Source of the DNA: Paraburkholderia bonniea
GTDB taxonomy: Bacteria; Pseudomonadota; Gammaproteobacteria; Burkholderiales; Burkholderiaceae
Length of the DNA: 64,000 nt
Assembly (NCBI RefSeq): GCF_009455625.1
Contig: NZ_QPEQ01000001.1
Span: 558,001-622,000 of the forward strand
Reading direction: 5' to 3'
Shown here piece after piece: positions 48,413-56,524 of the stretch. The number at the start of each line of letters is the position of its first letter. Position 1 is the first letter of the stretch. The position numbers and the translations under genes were made by a program. The notes under the pieces were generated by a model. The model had not been told where the DNA came from. It was given only the letters and a program-made list of their open reading frames with translations, and made no database searches.

Positions 48413-49560
48413 CTCCTTCGCTTGATTTCGCGTCTGATCCCGCGTCTGATCCAGATATTGCAGTGTTGGGCGGCGGATTATGCGGCCGTCTGGTCGCGTG
48501 GCAACTGGCGGGGCTGGGCTACCGCGTGGCGCTCTATGAGCGCGGTGACGCCGCTGGCTCTGCCGCTGCCGCATGGACCGCGGCAGCCATGCTGGCACCG
48601 CTGGCCGAAGCCGCCAGCGCGGAGTTATTGATTACCCAGCTAGGAGCCGCTTCGCTCGAAGCCTGGCCGCGCATTCTCGCGGCGTTACCCGAGCCGGTTT
48701 TTTTCCAGCGCAATGGCACGCTCGTGCTTTGGCATCACGCGGACCGTACTGAAGCGCCGTTGTTCGAGCGCCGTTTGCGCGCGAATGCACCAGCGGCGTT
48801 ACTCGATGATGGCTTGCTGCGGCTTTCCGGTGCGCAACTGGATGAAGCTGAGCCCGCGCTGGCGGGACGCTTTCCACAGGGCTGGCTGTTGCCGCGCGAG
48901 GGTCAACTGGATAACCGCCAGGTGCTACGGGCACTGGTGGCAGGCCTTGCCGAACGTGGTGTGGCGTTGCACTGGAATACCCCGGTGGACGACACCGCGT
49001 TGCCTGCGGCCCGGCTCACGATCGACTGCCGGGGGCTAGGAGCCAAGCCAGTCTGGCCTGGACTGCGGGGGATTCGCGGCGAAGTCGCGCGAGTCCATGC
49101 GCCGGGTATCGGCTTGACGCGGCCGGTCCGGCTGCTGCACCCGCGCTATCCGCTCTATATCGCGCCGAAGCAGGACGATTTGTATGTGATTGGCGCGACC
49201 GAAATTGAAGGCGAAGATCAGTCGCCAGTCAGCGTGCGCTCTGCGCTGGAGTTATTGAGTGCGGCTTTTTCCGTGCATCCGGGTTTTGGCGAGGCCCGCA
49301 TCCTTGAGCTGAATGCGCAGTGCCGCCCGACCTTGCCGGACCATCGTCCTGCGCTGGTCTGGGACGGCGCGGCGACGCTACGCGTCAACGGGCTGTACCG
49401 GCATGGCTACATGATCGTGCCGGAGGTGTCTGAAGCCGCAGTGCGTCTGGCGTGCGCGCTACTGGACGGACAGATTCGTGACGCCGACGCATTTGCCAAC
49501 TGGCGTCATGACACCCCATGGCACATGCTGTTTCAGCTCACGCCCGCCACCTCCTCTTGA
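48409..49560 (+). CDS. thiO: Glycine oxidase ThiO (FAD-dependent)
   Basis: 383 aa. The FAD-binding Rossmann motif IAVLGGGLCGRLVAWQLAGL is followed by VALYERGD, with the D-amino-acid oxidase fold continuing through PREGQLDNRQVLRALVAG and the C-terminal VNGLYRHGYMIVPEVSE. ThiO oxidises glycine to iminoacetate (dehydroglycine), the donor used by ThiG for the thiazole ring; this replaces ThiH in aerobic bacteria. First full gene of the riboswitch-controlled operon and followed by thiS after 20 bp. Confidence 0.94.
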   Translation: MTPSLDFASDPASDPDIAVLGGGLCGRLVAWQLAGLGYRVALYERGDAAGSAAAAWTAAAMLAPLAEAASAELLITQLGAASLEAWPRILAALPEPVFFQRNGTLVLWHHADRTEAPLFERRLRANAPAALLDDGLLRLSGAQLDEAEPALAGRFPQGWLLPREGQLDNRQVLRALVAGLAERGVALHWNTPVDDTALPAARLTIDCRGLGAKPVWPGLRGIRGEVARVHAPGIGLTRPVRLLHPRYPLYIAPKQDDLYVIGATEIEGEDQSPVSVRSALELLSAAFSVHPGFGEARILELNAQCRPTLPDHRPALVWDGAATLRVNGLYRHGYMIVPEVSEAAVRLACALLDGQIRDADAFANWRHDTPWHMLFQLTPATSS

Positions 49561-49580
49561 CCCAACTTTTTCCCGACACC

Positions 49581-49778
49581 ATGGATATCCATATCAATCA
49601 GAAGCCGTTGTCGTTGCCAGAAGGCGCGACCGTGGCCGATGCGCTCGCCGCCTATGGCGCTCGCCCCCCCTTTGCGGTTGCGCTCAATGGCGACTTCGTC
49701 GCGCGCTCGCAGCACGTGCAACAGGTGTTGAACGCGGGCGACCAGCTCGATATCGTGCATCCCGTTGCCGGGGGGTGA
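49581..49778 (+). CDS. thiS: Sulfur carrier protein ThiS
   Basis: 65 aa from the ATG at 49581 (MDIHINQKPLSLPEG), giving the normal ThiS length. It ends in HPVAGG, and the C-terminal Gly-Gly is adenylated and then thiocarboxylated to carry sulfur to ThiG. The ubiquitin-like fold is indicated by ATVADALAAY and NGDFVARSQH. It lies between thiO and thiG. Confidence 0.94.
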   Translation: MDIHINQKPLSLPEGATVADALAAYGARPPFAVALNGDFVARSQHVQQVLNAGDQLDIVHPVAGG

Positions 49779-49869
49779 ACCTCGCTGTGATCTCGCTGAT
49801 CTCACTGCGCGCGCGGTGTTTTGCCTGCTGCGCCCGAAACATTGCCTGCCGCTGCCAAGGACTTGCCTA

Positions 49870-50727
49870 ATGACCGCCGCCCCGACTGCTTCCTCGATCG
49901 CTTCCCCGATTGCCCCCTCGACTCCCGCTGATCCCCTTACGCTGTATGGCGCAACCTTCGCCAGCAGGGTGTTGCTTGGCACCTCGCGCTACCCGTCGCT
50001 GCAGGCGCTGTCTGCTTCGATTGATGCCGCCCGGCCAGCCATGGTCACCGTCGCGTTGCGACGTCAGATGCAGGCGGACGGAGCGCATACCACGGGCTTC
50101 TTCGATTTGCTCAAACACCACGGCGTGCCTTTGCTGCCTAACACCGCAGGCTGCCAGACCGTGAGCGAGGCGCTGAATACCGCATATATGGCACGCGAAG
50201 TCTTCGAAACCGACTGGATCAAGCTTGAGCTGATTGGCGACGATTACACGCTGCAGCCCGACCCAGTCGGGCTGATTGAGGCGGCGGCGACGCTGATCAA
50301 GGCGGGTTTCAAGGTGCTGCCGTACTGCACTGAAGACCTCGTCATTGGCCGCCGGTTGCTGGACGCGGGCTGCGAAGCCCTGATGCCATGGGGGGCCCCG
50401 ATCGGTACGGGGAAGGGCGTGGTGAATCCTTACGGCTTGCGCATGCTGCGCGAGCGCTTGCCGGATGTGCCGTTAATCGTCGATGCCGGATTAGGCGTGC
50501 CCTCGCATGCGGCGCAGGTGATGGAGTGGGGTTTCGACGGTGTTTTGCTGAATACGGCGGTATCGCAAGCGACGCATCCCGAGGCGATGGCACGAGCGTT
50601 TGCGCTGGGCGCTGAAGCAGGGCGGCAGGCATGGCTGGCCGGGCCGATGGCGGAACGTGAAAGCGCGCACGCCAGCACGCCGGTGGTCGGCATGCCGTTT
50701 TGGCACCAGGACGGAGGGGCGGCCTGA
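49870..50727 (+). CDS. thiG: Thiazole synthase ThiG
   Basis: 285 aa from the ATG at 49870 (MTAAPTASSIASPIAPSTPA); slightly longer than usual due to a Ser/Pro/Ala-rich start. TIM-barrel landmarks: FASRVLLGTSRYPS, LLPNTAGCQTVSEAL, the Schiff-base Lys in [30 protein letters not shown] and IVDAGLGVPSHAAQVMEWG. It makes the thiazole phosphate from dehydroglycine, DXP and ThiS thiocarboxylate. It overlaps thiE (TGATG at 50725-50729). Confidence 0.95.
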   Translation: MTAAPTASSIASPIAPSTPADPLTLYGATFASRVLLGTSRYPSLQALSASIDAARPAMVTVALRRQMQADGAHTTGFFDLLKHHGVPLLPNTAGCQTVSEALNTAYMAREVFETDWIKLELIGDDYTLQPDPVGLIEAAATLIKAGFKVLPYCTEDLVIGRRLLDAGCEALMPWGAPIGTGKGVVNPYGLRMLRERLPDVPLIVDAGLGVPSHAAQVMEWGFDGVLLNTAVSQATHPEAMARAFALGAEAGRQAWLAGPMAERESAHASTPVVGMPFWHQDGGAA

Positions 50728-52088
50728 TGCCCGCGATGCCGGGCCTCAGCCGCAGCCCGTTTTGGCCACCAGCGGATGAACTTACCGAAGCGGCGGAACG
50801 GATTCGCGCGCGTCTGGGCGATTGGTCAGGCGCGCGCGCGGGCTGGCGCATCTGCCTGACTCCGCCCGAGAACGTGCAGGCAGGCGATCTGATCGTACTC
50901 ACCGCCGGGCAGCATCTGGATGCTGCGCAGCAGACACAGCAGACACAGCAGACACAGCAGACACAGCAGACACAGCAGACACAGCAGACACAGCAGACAC
51001 AGCAGACACAGCAGACACAGCAGACACAGCAGACACAGCAGACGCAGCAAACACAGCAAACACAGCAAACACAGCAAACACAGCAAACACAGCAAACACA
51101 GCAAACACAGCAAACACAGCAGACACAGCAGACACAGCAGACACAGCAGACACACGCTGACACTCAGGCCGGGCGTTGGCTATTACAAGGCGCGGGCGTG
51201 ATTGAAGCCGGTGCAACCACGCTGACCTTGCACCTGAACGGTGAGCGTTACGCGCTGGAAGGGCCGGTGCCGGAAGACTGGATCGCCGCGCTGGCCGCTT
51301 TCCTGGATTGCGGCTTCGCGCCACACGATGCGCTAGTGCTGGCGCTGGCATGGCGTGATGGCGACGAACTGACGGCTGACGATCCATGGCCCGCTGATTT
51401 GACGCGCTTTCCGCGCGTGGCCGGTTTGCCTGCCGCCCCGGCACAGGCCTTCGCGCGCTGTCCAGCACGGCTCGGGCTCTACCCCGTGCTGCCGAGCGCG
51501 CAGTGGGTAGAGCGGGCGCTGACATGCGGCGTGAAAACCGTCCAGTTGCGGCGCAAGACGGCCGAAACGGGCCTGCTCACGGCGGCATGCACCGCTGAGC
51601 TCACTCATGAAATCGCGCTGAGCGTCGCGGCGGGTCAGCGGCATGGCGCGCAAGTCTTTATCAACGACCACTGGCAGGCCGCACTCGATGCTGGTGCGTA
51701 TGGCGTCCATCTGGGGCAGGAAGATTTGCCCGCAGCGGATTTACCTGCACTGGCGGCAGCCGGGATGCGGCTAGGCTTGTCGTCGCATGGCTATTACGAA
51801 ATCTTGCGCGCGCTGCACTTTCGCCCGAGCTACCTCGCGCTGGGCGCGGTGTTTGCCACCTCGACCAAAACTGTGCCGACTGGGTCACAAGGCCTGGCCC
51901 GGCTGGCGCGTTATGCGCGCTTGCTCGATGGGGTGGTGCCGACGGTCGCCATTGGCGGCATTGACCTCGAAACGTTGCCCAGTGTGCTGGCGACGGGCAT
52001 AGGCAGCGTAGCGGTGGTGAGCGCAGTCACGGCCGCCGCCGACCCGGTCGCCGCCATTGCCGCATTGCAGCATCATTGCGCGAGATGA
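50727..52088 (+). CDS. thiE: Thiamine phosphate synthase with N-terminal extension and (Gln-Gln-Thr)25 tract
   Basis: 453 aa, about twice the size of a minimal ThiE. Residues 1-67 and 143-245 form an N-terminal domain I do not recognise (RICLTPPENVQAGDLIVL, GAGVIEAGATTLTLHLNGER). Residues 68-142 are 25 Gln-Gln-Thr repeats inserted in it. The ThiE barrel starts near 248: LGLYPVLPSAQWVERAL, VKTVQLRRKT, FINDHWQAALDAGAYGVHLG, LGLSSHGYYEIL and VPTVAIGGI. It joins HMP-pyrophosphate and thiazole phosphate into thiamine phosphate in the cytosol. Because the DNA unit is 9 bp, changes in copy number keep the frame. Last gene of the thi operon. Confidence 0.92.
   Translation: MPAMPGLSRSPFWPPADELTEAAERIRARLGDWSGARAGWRICLTPPENVQAGDLIVLTAGQHLDAAQQTQQTQQTQQTQQTQQTQQTQQTQQTQQTQQTQQTQQTQQTQQTQQTQQTQQTQQTQQTQQTQQTQQTQQTQQTHADTQAGRWLLQGAGVIEAGATTLTLHLNGERYALEGPVPEDWIAALAAFLDCGFAPHDALVLALAWRDGDELTADDPWPADLTRFPRVAGLPAAPAQAFARCPARLGLYPVLPSAQWVERALTCGVKTVQLRRKTAETGLLTAACTAELTHEIALSVAAGQRHGAQVFINDHWQAALDAGAYGVHLGQEDLPAADLPALAAAGMRLGLSSHGYYEILRALHFRPSYLALGAVFATSTKTVPTGSQGLARLARYARLLDGVVPTVAIGGIDLETLPSVLATGIGSVAVVSAVTAAADPVAAIAALQHHCAR
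50928..51152. repeat. 25 tandem 9-bp units inside thiE
   Basis: 225 bp made only of CAG-CA(G/A)-AC(A/G) codons. Units 1-12 are CAGCAGACA, unit 13 is CAGCAGACG, units 14-21 are CAGCAAACA and units 22-25 are CAGCAGACA again. The blockwise arrangement of variants points to repeat expansion by slippage or unequal exchange. The other frames of this tract are also open, which creates long artificial reading frames on both strands. Confidence 0.98.
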
Positions 52089-52148
52089 CCACCTGCGCGC
52101 CTTCGCGGATGAAGGGTGCATGGCGCGGCATGGTTCACACGATGGCCC

Positions 52149-52154
52149 TATAAT
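52149..52154 (+). promoter_or_regulatory. Candidate -10 box of the mla operon
   Basis: A perfect TATAAT within GGCCCTATAATTG, 34 bp before the mlaF start. The matching -35 is not clear. The same CCCTATAAT sequence recurs at 56377-56382 ahead of the second ABC pair. Confidence 0.5.
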
Positions 52155-52187
52155 TGCCGCCGTCCTTGATAAAAGAGCACCCGTTTC

Positions 52188-53009
52188 GTGTCCCCACCCT
52201 CCCAAAATCTGCTTGAACTACGCAATGTCGATTTCGGCTATGGCGAGCGCCTGATCCTGTCGAATCTAAACCTGCGCTTTGGCCGGGGTCAGGTGATCGC
52301 GGTGATGGGTGGCTCTGGCTGTGGCAAGACCACGGTGCTGCGCCTGATTGGCGGCCTGGTGCGCGCGCAGCGGGGCGAGGTGCTGTTCCAGGGGCAGGAT
52401 GTCGGCACGCAAACGCGTGATGGCCTGTACGCGCTGCGGCGCAGAATGGGCATGCTGTTCCAGTTTGGCGCGCTGTTCACCGACGTTTCCGTGTTCGATA
52501 ACGTCGCCTTCGCGCTGCGCGAACACACCGATCTATCTGAAGCGCTGATTCACGATCTCGTCTTGATGAAGCTCAACGCGGTTGGCTTGCGCGGTGCGCG
52601 CGATCTTTTCCCGTCTGAGATTTCCGGGGGGATGGCGCGGCGCGTGGCGCTGGCGCGGGCGATTGCGCTCGATCCGGAGCTCATGATGTACGACGAGCCG
52701 TTTGCGGGGCTCGACCCGATTTCGCTGGGCATTACCGCGAATCTGATCCGCACGCTGAACCAGGCGCTTGGCGCGACCTCGATTCTGGTGACGCATGATG
52801 TTCCTGAATCGTTTGCCATTGCTGATTACGTTTACTTTCTGGCCAATGGCGGCGTGCACGCGGAAGGCACCCCCGCCCAGTTGCAAGCCTCAACCGATCC
52901 CACCGTGCGCCAGTTCATCGACGGCGCGCCCGATGGGCCATTCAAATTCCACTATCCGGGCAGCACCTCGCTGGCGGCTGATTTTGGCCTCGGCGGAGGG
53001 GCGGCATGA
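52188..53009 (+). CDS. mlaF: Phospholipid ABC transporter ATP-binding protein MlaF
   Basis: 273 aa with a GTG start at 52188 ([18 protein letters not shown]). Walker [11 protein letters not shown]-loop [16 protein letters not shown], signature [16 protein letters not shown] and Walker [14 protein letters not shown] are all intact. It powers retrograde phospholipid movement that keeps lipid asymmetry of the outer membrane. The C-terminal tail ([16 protein letters not shown]) is typical and reaches the partner subunit. It overlaps mlaE by ATGA. Confidence 0.95.
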   Translation: MSPPSQNLLELRNVDFGYGERLILSNLNLRFGRGQVIAVMGGSGCGKTTVLRLIGGLVRAQRGEVLFQGQDVGTQTRDGLYALRRRMGMLFQFGALFTDVSVFDNVAFALREHTDLSEALIHDLVLMKLNAVGLRGARDLFPSEISGGMARRVALARAIALDPELMMYDEPFAGLDPISLGITANLIRTLNQALGATSILVTHDVPESFAIADYVYFLANGGVHAEGTPAQLQASTDPTVRQFIDGAPDGPFKFHYPGSTSLAADFGLGGGAA

Positions 53010-53773
53010 TTCGTGCAACTGGACGGGCGGTCATTGGCGGGCTGGCGCGCGCAGGCTATGCGACGCGCTTTTTTCTGCGCCTCGTATTCGAATTTTTCCC
53101 GCTGCTGCGCCGCCCCCGGCTGGTTACGCGGCAGATTCATTTTGTTGGCAATTATTCGCTGCTGATTATTGCGGTGTCGGGGCTGTTTGTTGGTTTCGTG
53201 CTTGGTTTGCAAGGCTATTACACGCTTAACCGTTACGGCTCCGAACAGGCGCTAGGGCTGCTGGTCGCGTTGTCGCTGGTGCGCGAGCTGGGGCCCGTGG
53301 TGACGGCGCTGCTGTTTGCCGGTCGTGCGGGCACCTCGCTGGCAGCGGAGATCGGCCTGATGAAAGCAGGCGAACAACTCACCGCGATGGAAATGATGGC
53401 GGTCGATCCTCTCAAGGTCGTGATTGCGCCGCGCATGTGGGCCGGCATTATTTCGATGCCGGTGCTGGCGGCAATTTTCAGCGCGGTGGGTGTGATCGGC
53501 GGTTACGTGGTTGGGGTGCTGATGATTGGTGTTGACGCGGGCGCTTTCTGGTCGCAGATGCAAGGCGGCGTGGATGTGTGGCGCGATGTGGGCAATGGGG
53601 TCATCAAGAGCATTGTGTTTGGCTTCGCCGTGACCTTTATCGCGCTCTATCAAGGCTATGAAGCCAAGCCGACCCCGGAAGGCGTCTCGCGTGCCACGAC
53701 CAAAACGGTGGTGTACGCGTCGCTGGCGGTGCTGGGGCTCGATTTTCTGCTGACCGCACTGATGTTCAGCTAA
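53006..53773 (+). CDS. mlaE: Phospholipid ABC transporter permease MlaE
   Basis: 255 aa inner membrane permease. The MlaE family core is visible: [37 protein letters not shown] and [22 protein letters not shown], followed by membrane segments to the end. It forms the MlaFEDB complex. ATGA overlap with mlaF and 73 bp to the mlaD start. Confidence 0.96.
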   Translation: MIRATGRAVIGGLARAGYATRFFLRLVFEFFPLLRRPRLVTRQIHFVGNYSLLIIAVSGLFVGFVLGLQGYYTLNRYGSEQALGLLVALSLVRELGPVVTALLFAGRAGTSLAAEIGLMKAGEQLTAMEMMAVDPLKVVIAPRMWAGIISMPVLAAIFSAVGVIGGYVVGVLMIGVDAGAFWSQMQGGVDVWRDVGNGVIKSIVFGFAVTFIALYQGYEAKPTPEGVSRATTKTVVYASLAVLGLDFLLTALMFS

Positions 53774-53846
53774 AACCGCACGAACTATCGTGCTGCGCGA
53801 AAGCCGGCTGATGCCGCTACTGCAGCCGGTTCTTTCTGGAATGAAG

Positions 53847-54374
53847 ATGAAAAAGACTGCTCTCGACTTTTGGGTCGGCCTGTTTGTTGTGCTGGGTTTT
53901 GTGGCGCTGCTGTTTCTCGCGCTAAAGGCCGGCAATATGAGTTCGCTGTCGTTTCAGGCGACCTACCCGGTGACCCTGAAGTTTGACAATATCGGCGGCT
54001 TGAAACCGCGCGCAGCGGTGAAGAGCGCGGGCGTAGTAGTGGGCCGGGTCGGCTCAATCGGCTTCGATAGCCACACCTATCAGGCGCGCGTCACGCTGGA
54101 TCTGGACAGCCGTTATCCGTTTCCGAAAGACAGCTCGGCGAAGATCCTTACCTCAGGGTTGCTGGGTGAGCAATACATCGGGCTGGAGCCAGGCGGAGAC
54201 AGCGAAATGCTGAAGGCGGGCGATACGATCACCATGACGCAGTCGGCCATCGTGCTTGAGAATCTGATCGGACAATTTCTGTATAGCAAGGCGGCGGATT
54301 CGGGCGCTGCAAAAGCCGGTGCTGCACCCGCACCCGACGGGCTACAGCCAGCTTCTGCTGCGGCTGGCGAATAA
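53847..54374 (+). CDS. mlaD: Phospholipid-binding MCE protein MlaD
   Basis: 175 aa from the ATG at 53847 (MKKTALDFWVGLFVVLG); the ATG two codons upstream is also possible. One N-terminal membrane anchor and one MCE domain (FDNIGGLKPRAAVKSAGVVVGRV...TSGLLGEQYIGLEPGGD). The hydrophobic pore-forming segment is VLENLIGQFLYS. The tail is Ala-rich. It forms a hexameric ring on the periplasmic side of MlaE and passes lipids to or from MlaC. Confidence 0.95.
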   Translation: MKKTALDFWVGLFVVLGFVALLFLALKAGNMSSLSFQATYPVTLKFDNIGGLKPRAAVKSAGVVVGRVGSIGFDSHTYQARVTLDLDSRYPFPKDSSAKILTSGLLGEQYIGLEPGGDSEMLKAGDTITMTQSAIVLENLIGQFLYSKAADSGAAKAGAAPAPDGLQPASAAAGE

Positions 54375-54386
54375 GGAGAACAAGTT

Positions 54387-55343
54387 ATGCAGGGCAAATG
54401 CATCCGTGTTGCCGGGTTAGCGCTGGCGCTTGCGCTAGCCGGTTGCTCAACTGTACCGACGCCGACCAAAGGCGATCCGATCGAAGGCTTCAACCGCACC
54501 ATGTTCACGGTGAACGACAAGATCGATCAGTACGCGCTGAAGCCTGTTGCCAAGGGCTACGTCTGGGCAACACCGCAGCCGGTACGCGACAGCGTGACCA
54601 ATTTTTTCTCGAATATCGGTGACGTGTACATCGCGGCGAACAACCTGTTGCAACTGAAGATCGCTGACGGTCTTGAAGACGTAATGCGCATCGTCATTAA
54701 TACGGTGTTTGGCGTGGGCGGGCTGTTCGACGTCGCCACGCTGGCCAAGCTGCCTAAGCACGAGAACGATTTTGGCTTGACGCTAGGCCACTACGGCGTG
54801 CCGTCAGGCCCCTATCTGGTGTTACCGCTGATGGGCCCGAGCACGGTGCGTGACACAGTGGGCACGCTGGGCAATTACTACATCAACCCGCTTTCCTACG
54901 TGAACCCGGACAGCGTGAGCTGGGGGCTGTACGGCCTGAATATCGTCAACGTGCGCGCCAACTTGCTGAGTGCGAGCGACGTGCTTGAGGGCGCAGCGCT
55001 CGATAAATATTCGTTTGTCCGCAATGCGTATTTGCAGCGCCGCAAGTATTTGCTGTCCGATGGCACGGCGGCGGCATTGCCGGATTATGGCGACCAGGGA
55101 GCCTTGCCCAAGTACGAAGACGTGGATGACGCGGCCGCCGCACCTGCATCCGCGTCAGGCGCAGCAGCCGTGGCTGCTCCTGACTCTGCTGCAAGCGGGG
55201 GAATGGCCCCAGCGGGCACGCGCGCACCAGAGCCGACGACTGTGCCAGCCGGCCAGTTGATCCCCCGGCGCACTTTGGCTATCCTTCGTTCAAGTTGCGT
55301 TGAGGCGTTGCGGTTACATCTAAAAACCCTTGTTGCGGTTTGA
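54387..55343 (+). CDS. mlaA: Outer membrane lipoprotein MlaA (VacJ)
   Basis: 318 aa. Lipobox LAGC with Cys20. The family core is intact: DPIEGFNRTMFTVNDKIDQYALKP, NFFSNIGDVYIAANNLLQ, HYGVPSGPYLVLPLMGPSTVRDTVG. It forms a doughnut in the inner leaflet of the outer membrane and removes mislocalised phospholipid. The tail after residue 250 is Ala/Pro-rich, and its last 25 residues (LAILRSSCVEALRLHLKTLV) look unlike a natural end. In another frame the same DNA ends PAHFGYPSFKLR at 55303, which suggests a late frameshift. The core is not affected. Confidence 0.92.
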   Translation: MQGKCIRVAGLALALALAGCSTVPTPTKGDPIEGFNRTMFTVNDKIDQYALKPVAKGYVWATPQPVRDSVTNFFSNIGDVYIAANNLLQLKIADGLEDVMRIVINTVFGVGGLFDVATLAKLPKHENDFGLTLGHYGVPSGPYLVLPLMGPSTVRDTVGTLGNYYINPLSYVNPDSVSWGLYGLNIVNVRANLLSASDVLEGAALDKYSFVRNAYLQRRKYLLSDGTAAALPDYGDQGALPKYEDVDDAAAAPASASGAAAVAAPDSAASGGMAPAGTRAPEPTTVPAGQLIPRRTLAILRSSCVEALRLHLKTLVAV

Positions 55344-55415
55344 CGGCCAGTGCGGATGAACTTGTCCTGCACGGGTGAGCGCTTACCGCAACATTTATTT
55401 TTTGCAGGATCTGAA

Positions 55416-56045
55416 ATGAAAAAGTTTTTCCTTATCCCGTTATTTACTGCTCTGCTAACGCTGGCAGGCAGCGCGCTGGCACAAGGTTCTAGCACTCTCG
55501 CACCGGACGTATTGGTCAAGACCGTCACGCAACAAGTCATTGACGCTGTGCGTGCAGACAAATCAATTCAGCAGGGCGACATCGCTGAGATCACGAAACT
55601 CGTCAACGAAAAAATCCTCCCCTACACCGACTTCCGCCGCACGACACAGTTGGCCATGGGCCGTAACTGGCGCGCTGCCACGCCCGAGCAGCAGCAACAA
55701 GTGGTTGAGCAATTCAAGATGCTGCTGATCCGCACCTATTCAGGCGCGCTGGCGCAAGTTCGTGACCAGCAGATCCAGTACCGGCCGTTCCGTGCTGATC
55801 CATCCGATACCGATGTAGTCGTGCGCTCAACCGTGATGAACAATGGCTCTCCGATCCAGCTGGACTATCGCCTGTACAAGACCGCCCAGGGCTGGCGCGT
55901 GTATGACATCAATGTTCTGGGCGCATGGCTGATCCAGGCGTATCAGCAGCAGTTCAACGAGCAAATCCAGCAGCATGGCGTGAATGGCTTGATCCAGTTC
56001 CTGACCCAGCGCAATCAGCAGCTTGCTGCAGGCAAGCGCTCATGA
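55416..56045 (+). CDS. mlaC: Periplasmic phospholipid shuttle MlaC
   Basis: 209 aa from the ATG at 55416 (MKKFFLIPLFTALLTLAG), with a signal peptide cleaved after ALA (about residue 22). The family core includes NEKILPYTDFRRTTQLAMGRNWRAA and YRLYKTAQGWRVYDINVLG. It carries lipids between MlaA at the outer membrane and MlaFEDB. It overlaps mlaB by ATGA. Confidence 0.95.
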   Translation: MKKFFLIPLFTALLTLAGSALAQGSSTLAPDVLVKTVTQQVIDAVRADKSIQQGDIAEITKLVNEKILPYTDFRRTTQLAMGRNWRAATPEQQQQVVEQFKMLLIRTYSGALAQVRDQQIQYRPFRADPSDTDVVVRSTVMNNGSPIQLDYRLYKTAQGWRVYDINVLGAWLIQAYQQQFNEQIQQHGVNGLIQFLTQRNQQLAAGKRS

Positions 56046-56320
56046 GCCGTTTTTCGAGCGGTGCCACGTTGACGCATGCCAGCGCTAAAGCAGCGCTGGC
56101 AATGGGTTTGCAGCAGATTGCTGCGGGCGCAAGCGGTGTCGATTGCGCGCAGCTCACACAATTTGATTCGTCTGCGCTGGCGGTGCTGCTAGCCTGGCAG
56201 CGGGCGGCGCAGGCGCGGCACAGGCCACTCGATATCGTCAATTTGCCCGTCGGGCTGACGAGTCTTGCTGAGGTCTACGGCGTCGCGGAGTTTTTACCGG
56301 TGCAGCAAGCGCCGCATTGA
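56042..56320 (+). CDS. mlaB: STAS-domain protein MlaB
   Basis: 92 aa. A small STAS fold: GVDCAQLTQFDSSALAVLLAWQRAA carries the conserved DSS segment that contacts MlaF. It stabilises the MlaFE complex in the cytosol. The position after mlaC is the standard place. The sequence starts MSRFSSGATLTHASAK, overlapping the mlaC stop. Confidence 0.9.
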   Translation: MSRFSSGATLTHASAKAALAMGLQQIAAGASGVDCAQLTQFDSSALAVLLAWQRAAQARHRPLDIVNLPVGLTSLAEVYGVAEFLPVQQAPH

Positions 56321-56376
56321 CGCGTGCGCAGCAGTTTGATTCGCGCCGGGCAAGGCGGTGTTTAGGTCTTTTGCCC

Positions 56377-56382
56377 TATAAT
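56377..56382 (+). promoter_or_regulatory. Candidate -10 box for the second ABC pair
   Basis: A perfect TATAAT within TGCCCTATAATCAAACG, about 142 bp before the ATPase start. The -35 is unclear. The long leader up to 56524 contains no gene. Confidence 0.5.
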
Positions 56383-56524
56383 CAAACGCTTTTTGCGACG
56401 CGGGCCTCGCTCAGGTTGTACGTGCGGGCTTTGCCCGTCAGTCCGTCAGCCGGTCGTTGTTGCGTTTCCTTATCCGCATTTTTGTCCCTCTCAAGGTGCC
56501 GCTTTCCAAAGCGGCACACAGCCA

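Noticed and set aside
50928-51152. Possible CRISPR array
   Set aside because: Units are contiguous 9-bp copies with no unique spacers; this is a minisatellite in a coding region.
50342-51163. Minus-strand 273-codon frame rich in Cys-Val-Cys repeats
   Set aside because: It is only the reverse reading of the thiE 9-bp repeat tract; it has no signal, no family match and no separate ribosome site.
50822-51525. Other long frames over the thiE repeat (Ala-Asp-Thr, Arg-His-Ser, Leu-Cys-Leu or Ser-Ala-Val repeats)
   Set aside because: All frames of a 9-bp repeat without stops stay open; the frame matching ThiE on both sides is the real one.
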